Source: Jiangella aurantiaca (GTDB lineage Bacteria > Actinomycetota > Actinomycetes > Jiangellales > Jiangellaceae). Taken from it: DNA of 64,000 nt. The DNA lies in contig NZ_SMLB01000004.1 of assembly GCF_004349105.1 (NCBI RefSeq), positions 62,001 to 126,000 of the forward strand, given 5' to 3'. Below, in pieces: positions 41,481 through 48,900 of the stretch. Position 1 is the first letter of the stretch. Every line of letters begins with the position of its first letter. The notes below the pieces were generated by a model. It made no database searches, was not told where the DNA came from, and worked only from the letters and a program-made list of their open reading frames with translations. The position numbers and the translations under genes were made by a program.

Positions 41481-42734
41481 CGGCGGCGGGACCGGCGGTG
41501 GCGGTCCCTCGTAGCGCCCCGTGACCCGCACCCGCAGCGCCCGCTCCTCGTACTCCTCGAGCGCGTGCGCGATCCAGCCCGCGGTCCGGGCCACCGCGAA
41601 GATCGTCTCACCGGCCTCCGGCGGCATCTCCGTCGCGACGGACAGTGTCGCGAGCGCGAGGTCGACGTTCGCCGGCAGTGGCAGGTGGGTCGCGGCGGTC
41701 TCGGTGACGGCGTGCGCGGCGGCCAGGACGGGCGCGGCCTCGGGGACCGCCGCGAGCCGCTCGAACAGCACCTGCGCCCGCGGGTCGGTGGTCCGGTAGA
41801 GCCGGTGCCCCAGTCCGGGCAGCCGCCGCCCGGCCCGCAGGTGCTCGGCGACGACCGGCCCGGCGCCGCGCTCGAGCACATCGGCGAGCATCCGGTGCGC
41901 CAGCCCGCTCGCCGCGCCGTGCAGCGGCCCTTCGACGGCGCCCAGCGCCGCCGAGACGACGGCGTACGGATGCGCCCGCGCCGACGCGGCCGCCCGTGCG
42001 GTGACGGTGGACGCGGCCAGCCCGTGGTCGATGAGCAGGACCAGCGCGGTGTCGAGGGCGGTGACGGTGTGTGGGTCGGCCGGGCGCGCGGTCAGCCGCG
42101 GCCACAGGCGGGCCGCGATCGAGCCCTCGACGGCGCCGGACTGGGTGCTGGGCGGGGCGCCGTCGCGGCGGGGGAGTGCGTCGACGAAGGTGGCGATGAG
42201 GCCGCGGGCCGTCGCCGCCACGGTGCGGGGGCGCAGGTCGAACCGGACCGGGTCGGCCGCCGCCGCGGCGACCGCGGCCACCCGGAGCCGGTCGACCAGT
42301 CCGGCCTGGGCCGGCAGCGCGTCTCCGACCGCCCGGGCCGCGGACAGCCCGTCGGGCGGGGCGGCGAACGGCGGCCCCGGCCGCTGGTCGGCGGTCCACA
42401 GCCACCAGGCGACCTCCTCGAACGAGGCCCGCCGCGCCAGCTCGATCGGGTCGACGCCGCGGTAGTAGTAGCGGTCGTCCTCGATCAGCGTGACGCCGCT
42501 GTACACCGGGCCGGCGGCGTCCTGCTCGCGGGCCGCGGCCGGTCCGCCGCCGGGGCGGCCGCGGCGCCGGTGGGCGAGCCGCTCCACCTCGTCGGGGTCG
42601 AACGTGCTGGCCCGGCCGCCGGGGCCTCGGCGGCTGCCGAGCAGCCCACGGCTCACGTAGGCGTACACCGTCTCGGGCTTGACGCCGAGCCTGGCCGCGA
42701 CCTGTCGCGTCGTGAGACGCCGCTGGTCAGCCAT
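41469..42734 (-). CDS. citrate synthase-like protein with N-terminal HTH
   Basis: 421 residues. Residues 1-55 are a MerR/excisionase-type helix-turn-helix (LTTRQVAARLGVKPETVYAYVSRGLL). The rest is a citrate synthase fold with active-site-like segments DHGLAAST, EGPLHGAASG, LPGLGHRLYRTTDPRA and NVDLALA. Family members condense acetyl-CoA or propionyl-CoA with oxaloacetate. The HTH might position the enzyme on DNA as a metabolic sensor, or be a dimerisation leftover. GAGGAGG lies eight bases before the ATG. It is divergent from a second citrate synthase. Confidence 0.9.
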   Translation of the reverse strand: MADQRRLTTRQVAARLGVKPETVYAYVSRGLLGSRRGPGGRASTFDPDEVERLAHRRRGRPGGGPAAAREQDAAGPVYSGVTLIEDDRYYYRGVDPIELARRASFEEVAWWLWTADQRPGPPFAAPPDGLSAARAVGDALPAQAGLVDRLRVAAVAAAAADPVRFDLRPRTVAATARGLIATFVDALPRRDGAPPSTQSGAVEGSIAARLWPRLTARPADPHTVTALDTALVLLIDHGLAASTVTARAAASARAHPYAVVSAALGAVEGPLHGAASGLAHRMLADVLERGAGPVVAEHLRAGRRLPGLGHRLYRTTDPRAQVLFERLAAVPEAAPVLAAAHAVTETAATHLPLPANVDLALATLSVATEMPPEAGETIFAVARTAGWIAHALEEYEERALRVRVTGRYEGPPPPVPPPSLR

Positions 42735-42782
42735 CGTCCCGCCTCCTCGACTCCGATCTTGACCGAAATCAATATATCTACG

Positions 42783-42797
42783 ATGGTCGTCAACCAT
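42783..42797. promoter_or_regulatory. inverted repeat between the citrate synthase genes
   Basis: ATGGT-CGTCA-ACCAT, a near-perfect dyad in the 87-base, relatively AT-rich (ATCAATATATCTA) divergent gap. It is a candidate operator, perhaps for the HTH of the citrate synthase-like protein itself. Confidence 0.45.
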
Positions 42798-42821
42798 TGA
42801 GCATGCTGGGCTGGAGGGATC

Positions 42822-43961
42822 ATGACTGCACAGGTGCCGCGCGGGCTGGCGGGGGTCGTCGTCACCGAGACCGTCCTCGGCGACGTCCGTGGCAGCGAGG
42901 GCTTCTACCACTACCGCGAGTACTCCGCCGTCGAGCTGGCCACGACCCGGACGTTCGAGGACGTCTGGCACCTGATGCTGGCCGGCGCGCTGCCGTCCGC
43001 GGCGGAGGGTGCGGCGTTCGCCCGCCGGGTCGCCGGGCTGCGGGCGCTGCCGGACGACGTGCGGGCGGCGCTGCCTGCGATCGCCCGCGCGAGCGCGGCG
43101 TCGGGGCCGATGGCCGGGCTGCGTACGGCGCTGTCGCTGACCGGCGCCGCCGCCGGGTTCCGTCCGGTCTACGACCTCACCGCCGACGAGCGGCGCGACG
43201 ATGCGCTGCTGGCCGGCGCCGTGGTGCCGACGCTGCTGGCGGCGCTGTACCGGCTCGGGCAGGGGCTGGACCCGGTCGAGCCGCGCGCCGACCTCGGGCA
43301 CACGGCCAACTACCTCTACATGCTGTCCGGCCGGGAGCCGGCGCCCGAGCACGCCCGCGCCGTCGAGCGGTACCTCATCTCGACCATCGACCACGGCTTC
43401 AACGCGTCGACGTTCACCGGCCGGGTCATCGCGTCGACCGGTGCCGACGTCGCCGCCTGCCTGGTCGGCGGCATCGCGGCGCTGTCCGGCCCACTGCACG
43501 GCGGCGCGCCGAGCCGGGCACTGGACACACTGGACGCCATCGGGACGCCGGACCGGATCCAGTCATGGGTGCGCGAGCGGGTGCTGGCCGGCGACCGGAT
43601 CATGGGCTTCGGCCACCCGGTCTACCGCACCGAGGACCCGCGGTCGCGGATGCTGCGCGAGATCGCGGTCGGCTTCGGTGGCCCGCTGGTCGAGTTCGCC
43701 GTCGAGGTGGAGCGGCAGGTCGAGGCGATCCTGGCCGAGCTCAAGCCCGGCCGCGAGCTGCACACCAACGTCGAGTTCTACGCCGGCGTCGTCATGGAGC
43801 AGTGCGGGCTGCCGCGCGCGATGTTCACCCCGACGTTCGCCGTCGCCCGGGTGGTCGGCTGGACGGCGAACATCCTCGAGCAGGCCGCCGACAGCAAGAT
43901 CATCCGGCCGGCGGCCCGCTACGTCGGCCCGCCGCCGCCCGTGCCCGTTCCCGCCGCGTGA
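42822..43961 (+). CDS. citrate synthase/methylcitrate synthase paralogue
   Basis: 379 residues, a typical bacterial short citrate synthase. Active-site histidines are in DHGFNAST, SGPLHGGAPS and FGHPVYRTEDPR. The third catalytic residue, aspartate in the NVDFY motif of most members, is glutamate here (NVEFYAG). Cytosolic. Either citrate synthase or 2-methylcitrate synthase is possible; the divergent partner keeps Asp at this place. Paired citrate synthase genes of this kind are known in other actinobacteria. Confidence 0.9.
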   Translation: MTAQVPRGLAGVVVTETVLGDVRGSEGFYHYREYSAVELATTRTFEDVWHLMLAGALPSAAEGAAFARRVAGLRALPDDVRAALPAIARASAASGPMAGLRTALSLTGAAAGFRPVYDLTADERRDDALLAGAVVPTLLAALYRLGQGLDPVEPRADLGHTANYLYMLSGREPAPEHARAVERYLISTIDHGFNASTFTGRVIASTGADVAACLVGGIAALSGPLHGGAPSRALDTLDAIGTPDRIQSWVRERVLAGDRIMGFGHPVYRTEDPRSRMLREIAVGFGGPLVEFAVEVERQVEAILAELKPGRELHTNVEFYAGVVMEQCGLPRAMFTPTFAVARVVGWTANILEQAADSKIIRPAARYVGPPPPVPVPAA

Positions 43962-44037
43962 CGCGACGGCGAGCGGCCTGACTCGAGGATCGGGCGAGCC
44001 GAGCGATCAGGGGGCTTCTCGCACGTCACCAAATCCT

Positions 44038-44100
44038 TGTTGATCATGGAGAAGGTCGGGTCCCGGGGCGCTGGAAACTCGACCTTCTCCATGATCAACA
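44038..44100. repeat. perfect 21-bp inverted repeat
   Basis: Arms 44038-44058 and 44080-44100 are exact reverse complements (left arm begins TGTTGATCATGGAGAAGG), with a 21-base spacer. No T-run follows either side. It may be a REP-like element or a stable RNA hairpin rather than an ordinary terminator. Confidence 0.85.
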
Positions 44101-44130
44101 TGAGGCGACGGCGGCCCAGGGCGCTATGCA

Positions 44131-44153
44131 GGGGGCGGGGCGAGTCTGGGCAC
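44131..44153 (+). repeat. GAGTCTGGGCAC repeat, copy 1
   Basis: GGGGGCGGGGCGAGTCTGGGCAC; nearly the same sequence occurs at 53153-53176 and 58745-58767, always between genes. The bases before it (GCTATGCA) also resemble the unit at 53.1 kb, so it is a partial copy of that unit. Confidence 0.6.
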
Positions 44154-44201
44154 ACCTCCAGGTGCACTGGCGTGGTCCCGGTTCCACGGGTCGGGGCGTT
44201 C

Positions 44202-44240
44202 CCAGCGTCCCGGAACCCGCGTTTCTCCGTGATCATCAAC
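44202..44240 (-). repeat. diverged inverted copy of the 44.04-kb arm
   Basis: On the minus strand it reads GTTGATGATCACGGAGAAAC, then CGGGTTCCGGGACGCTGG, matching the left arm and spacer start of the 44038 repeat (GTTGATCATGGAGAA...GGGTCCCGGGGCGCTGG) with a few changes. Confidence 0.55.
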
Positions 44241-44358
44241 CCTTTGTGCTGCCCTGCCCATGGCTCATCGCGCTGACATGCAAGGCGCCCCCACCTCGGT
44301 CGGTGAGAACCGGTCGCGTGCACTTCCGGCGCCGCGTGACGGGGACCGGCGGCGGGGC

Positions 44359-45264
44359 TCACTCGACGACGATCGACTGGGCCTCGGCGACCGGGAGCGG
44401 GCCGTCCACCCAGGGGCTCTCCAGCGTGGTGGGTAGTCCATCCAGCTCCAGCGGATCGCCGTTGTTGGTGAACGAGATGTCGTAGACCAGCCGCATGCGG
44501 GCCGGGTAGCCGTCGGGATGGTCGACGGACGCCTCGGCGTAGACGTGGCTGCAGGCGTCGCTCTCTGCCACGGTGAACGGGCACTGCAGCACGCCGCTGC
44601 CGTCGCCGGGGTCGACCTCGATGCGGTCGGGCGTCGCGATGGCGTTGACCGCGCCCGTGGACTCGCCGATGATCTCGCCGTCGCTCGGGCCCTCGGCCCA
44701 GTACCAGGTGTCGAGGTTGACGAAGGACCGGTCCGGCGGCGAGAACGCCAGCGTGAAGTCGGGCGTGGCGATGTTGCCGAACGCCTGCCAGGCGAGGTCC
44801 CACAGGCTCGGGCCCTGCTCCTCCGGCGGGAGGATCCACTGCCAGGTGCCGCCGGGGTTGCTCGGGTAGCAGACCACGAACGTGACGATGTAGCCCTCGC
44901 CCGGCGACGGCTCGCCGGCCAGCTGCTCCCAGTCCTCCGGCGGGTTCAGCGAGGGGATGTTGCCCCAGCAGGCCTCGGTGCCCATGCACCACTGCACCGC
45001 GGTGGGCGGGCCCTCGCCCTCGACCTGGCTCAGGTCGCACGTGGGCTCCTGCTCGCCGCCGTCACCGTTGTCGCCACCGGTGTCCTCGCCGTCGTCGCCG
45101 CCGGAGTCGCTGCACTCCTCGACCCAGCCCATCTCGCCGTTCGGCAGCTCCGACCACACCAGCTCGCACTCGGCCGACGCGGTGGGCAGCATGACCAGCA
45201 GGCCGGTGGCGGCCACCGCCGTGGCCAGCAGCAGCCGCAGCGACGTGATCGTTCGCCTCAGCAT
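44359..45264 (-). CDS. secreted protein of unknown function
   Basis: 301 residues starting MLRRTITSLRL. A Sec signal peptide (hydrophobic core LLLATAVAATGLLVML) probably ends at TASA-EC. An acidic Gly/Asp linker (about residues 53-72) is followed by a cysteine-containing domain with many Trp and Pro residues that I do not recognise. The start lies within the last codons of the upstream lipoprotein gene, so the two form an operon. No enzymatic motif was seen. Confidence 0.75.
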   Translation of the reverse strand: MLRRTITSLRLLLATAVAATGLLVMLPTASAECELVWSELPNGEMGWVEECSDSGGDDGEDTGGDNGDGGEQEPTCDLSQVEGEGPPTAVQWCMGTEACWGNIPSLNPPEDWEQLAGEPSPGEGYIVTFVVCYPSNPGGTWQWILPPEEQGPSLWDLAWQAFGNIATPDFTLAFSPPDRSFVNLDTWYWAEGPSDGEIIGESTGAVNAIATPDRIEVDPGDGSGVLQCPFTVAESDACSHVYAEASVDHPDGYPARMRLVYDISFTNNGDPLELDGLPTTLESPWVDGPLPVAEAQSIVVE

Positions 45265-45803
45265 GTGATGGTCGCCTCGCTCTGATCCACTCGTTCGCTG
45301 ACCAACCATTGCCCGTCGACCCGCTCGAGGTCGAAGACCCGGGGCCGCGGGCCCAGCAGCTCGCGCTCCAGCGGCTCGCCGTTCTGGTACACGTTCCAGC
45401 CGTCCTCGTCGACGCAGCTCTCGACCCGGGCGGTGTCGCCGTCGACGGTGACCTGCGGCGGGCCGAGGACCGGCGCGCCGTCGCGGGTGACGCCGGTGTC
45501 GACCAGGCCGCGGACGTCGGCCACCTGAGTCTGGGCGATCAGCTCCGTCGCCACGGTCTTGAGCTCTTCGTAGGACTCGTCGAGCTCGTTCTCGGACGCG
45601 ATGACAATGTCCCAGTAGCGCTGGTACTGCGCCTCGATCTCGGCGACGGCGGCGGCGTCGGGGTCTTCAGTGGTCGTGGGCGCGGCCGTCGCGGCAGACG
45701 TCTCGAGGCCGGTGGGCTCCTCGGACTCACCAGAGCACGCGGCAGCGGCCAGCACCAATCCCGCCGCGGCGAGAGTGGACACGACGACGCGAGCGGGTGT
45801 CAT
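45258..45803 (-). CDS. lipoprotein of unknown function
   Basis: 181 residues. The N-terminus has a lipobox (VLAAAAC-SGES), so the protein should be anchored to the outer face of the membrane after lipidation at that cysteine. A Thr/Ala/Glu linker is followed by an alpha+beta region (AEIEAQYQRYWDIVIASENELDESYEELKTVATEL, then DGDTARVESCVDEDGWNVY). That arrangement looks like the small SnoaL/NTF2-like domain seen in many actinobacterial lipoproteins, but this is a guess. Confidence 0.8.
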   Translation of the reverse strand: MTPARVVVSTLAAAGLVLAAAACSGESEEPTGLETSAATAAPTTTEDPDAAAVAEIEAQYQRYWDIVIASENELDESYEELKTVATELIAQTQVADVRGLVDTGVTRDGAPVLGPPQVTVDGDTARVESCVDEDGWNVYQNGEPLERELLGPRPRVFDLERVDGQWLVSERVDQSEATITC

Positions 45804-45861
45804 GACACCGGATCATTCCATACGTCACCACAAGGCACGCGTCGAACCCCGGCCTTGAAAG

Positions 45862-45903
45862 CTTGCTGCAAGTCTTGCAACGGTCGCCGGGGGTGGCTAG
45901 CGT
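45862..45903 (+). promoter_or_regulatory. amylase-pullulanase promoter with MalR-like operator
   Basis: CTTGCTGCAAG (45862-45872, dyad) is followed at once by TCTTGCAA; these CTTGCA-type repeats resemble the operators of Streptomyces alpha-amylase genes bound by the LacI-type regulator MalR/Reg1. TTGCAA (45875-45880) and TAGCGT (45898-45903), 17 bases apart, can serve as -35 and -10, so a bound repressor would block the promoter. Confidence 0.55.
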
Positions 45904-45944
45904 CTCGGACACCGTGACACCGCCGTCCGCCCCGGGAGTGCTCG

Positions 45945-48900
45945 ATGCCGACCCTGCCGACCGCCCGCCGCCTCCTCGTTCTGACGGCCTCCCTGGGGCT
46001 CGTCGCCGCCACCGCAGCGACGGCCGCCACTCCCGCCGTCGCCGACCACACGCCGCAGCCCGACACCGTCACGCTGGTGGGCAGTCTGCAGAGCGAACTG
46101 GGATGTGCCGGTGACTGGGACCCCGCCTGCGACGCCACCGAGCTGACCCGCACGAGCACGGGGACCTACGAGAGCGCCGTCACCCTCGAGCCGGGCAGCT
46201 ACGAGTTCAAGGTCGCGCTGAACGGCGGCTGGGACGAGAACTATGGCGCGGGCGGCGTCGCGAACGGCCCGAACCTCCCGCTGGTCCTCGAGGCCGACGC
46301 CGAGGTGACGTTCTCCTACGACCACGCGTCGCACCGGATCGCCGTCGCGCCGACGCACCCGCAGCCCGGCCTCACCGAGGAGGACGAACAGCTGGCCGGC
46401 GACAGCCTGCGCGCCGGGCTCACCGATGAGCGGTTCTACTTCGTCATGGCCGACCGGTTCGACAACGGCGACCCGGCGAACGACACCGGGGGTCACGGGG
46501 TACCGCCCGGGGCGGAGGAACCGCGGCTGGTCCATGGGCACGACCCCGCGGACAAGGGCTTCTACCACGGCGGCGACCTCGCCGGGATCCTGCGCCGGCT
46601 GGACTACATCGAGGACCTCGGCACGACGGCGATCTGGCTGACGCCGTCGTTCATGAACCGCCCGGTGCAGGGCAGCGGCGCCGACGTCAGCGCCGGCTAC
46701 CACGGCTACTGGATCACCGACTTCACCCGGATCGACCCGCACCTGGGCACCAACGACGAACTGCGCCGGCTCATCGACGAGGCGCACGCACGGGGCATCA
46801 AGGTGTTCTTCGACATCATCACCAACCACACCGCCGACGTCATCGACTACGAGCAGGGGCAGTACACGTACGTCCCGAAGAGCGACGTCCCGTACCGCGA
46901 CGCCGTCGGCAACGTCTTCGACGACAGCCAGTACGCCGCCGGCGACACGTTCCCGCCGCTGGACACGGAGACCTCGTTCCCGTACACGCCGTTCTTCCGC
47001 ACGCCCGAGGATGCGACGGTCAAGGTCCCGGCCTGGCTGAACGACCCGACGCTCTACCACAACCGCGGCAACGCGGCCTTCGACGGCAGCGAGGGCGACC
47101 TGTACGGCGACTTCGTCGGGTTGGACGACCTGTTCACCGAGCAGCCCGCCGTCCGCGACGGGATGATCGACATCTACCGGTACTGGGCCGCGTTCGGCGT
47201 CGACGGGTTCCGCATCGACACCGTCAAGCACGTCAACATGGAGTTCTGGCAGAAGTTCGCGCCCGAGGTGCTCGACGCCGCGCACGACTCCGGAGCCGAC
47301 GACTTCTTCATGTTCGGCGAGGTGTACGACGCGAACCCGGCCGCGATGTCGCGGTACACGACCGAGGGCGGGCTGCAGGCCACCATCGACTTCGGCTTCC
47401 AGGCCCGGGCGCAGGGCTTCGCGACCGGCCGCCCGACGACGGAGCTGCGTGACCTGTTCGCCGGCGACGACCACTACACCGACGCCGACTCCAACGCGTA
47501 CTCGCTGCCGACCTTCCTCGGCAACCACGACATGGGCCGCATCGGGATGTTCGTCCAGGACACCGGGGTAGCGCCGGACGAGCAGCTGGACCGCTCCCTG
47601 CTCGCGCACGACCTCATGTACCTGACCCGCGGCCAGCCGGTCGTCTACTACGGCGACGAGCAGGGCTTCACCGGCGACGGCGGCGACAAGGACGCCCGGC
47701 AGGACATGTTCGAGAGCCAGGTCGCCAGCTACAACGACGACGACCTCATCGGCACCGACGCCACGACGGCGGAGGAGAACTTCGATTCGGAGCACCCGAT
47801 CTACCGGCGCCTGGCCGAGCTGTCCGCACTGCGCGACGAGCACCCGGCGCTCGCCGACGGCGCGCAGATCCACCGCTACGCCAGCGACGACGCCGGCGTG
47901 TACGCGTTCAGCCGCATCGACGCCGACGAGCAGGTCGAGTACGTCGTCGCCACCAACAACTCGACGCAACCGCAGACGGTCGGCTTCGACACGTTCAACG
48001 CCCGCACCTCGTTCAAGGGCGTCTGGCCGGCCGGCGCCGCCGACCTCCGCTCCGACGCCGACGGCCGCGTCACCGTCACCGTGCCGCCGCTGTCGGCGAC
48101 GGTCTGGCGGGCGCCGAAGCCGCTGAAGGCGGCCAAGGACGCGCCGGCGCTGCACTTCCGCACGCCCGGCGCCGGCGGGACCGTCGGCGGCCGCGCCGAG
48201 GTCGGGGTCTCCGTGCCGGCCGGCGGCTTCAACCAGGTGACGCTGGCCTGGCGGCCGCTCGGCACGTCCGCGTGGCAGGTGCTCGGTACCGACGACAACG
48301 CCCCGTACCGCGTCTTCCACGACGTCACGGACCTCGCGCACGGGACGCTGGTGGAGTACCGCGCGGTGCTGAAGGACCATTCCGGCAACCTCTCGGTGAC
48401 CTCGACGTACGGCGTGGTGGGCGAGCCGCAGGACGAGGGCGAGGAGCCGGGCGGCGGCGGGCCGGTCGAGCAGCCGGACCGGGTCACCGTCCCCGGCAGC
48501 CTGAACACCGAGATGGGCTGCGGCGGCGACTGGGACCCGGCGTGCGTGCAGGCCGGCCTGACGCTGGACGCGAACGACGACGTCTGGAAGGGCACGTTCG
48601 CACTGCCCGCGGGTGACTTCGAGTACAAGGTCGCGATCGACGGCTCGTGGGCGGAGAACTATGGCCTGGGCGCCCGCCGCGACGGCCCGAACATCCCACT
48701 GCCGCTGCCCGCGGCCGGCGACGTCACGTTCTACTACGACCATGCCACGCACTGGATCACCAGCGACGCGCAGGACCCGATCGTCACCGTGCCGGGGTCG
48801 TTCCAGTCCGAGCTGGGCTGCCCGGGCGACTGGGACCCGGCCTGCATGCGATCGTGGTTGAAGGATCCCGACGGCGACGGCATCTACACACTCTCGACGA

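Larger units (their letters stand above)
43962..44358. other. gene-free stretch with inverted repeats
   Basis: 397 bases without a supported gene. It holds a long inverted repeat (44038-44100), a further inverted copy of its left arm (44202-44240) and one copy of a GAGTCTGGGCAC repeat (44131-44153). No promoter or small gene could be supported. Confidence 0.7.
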
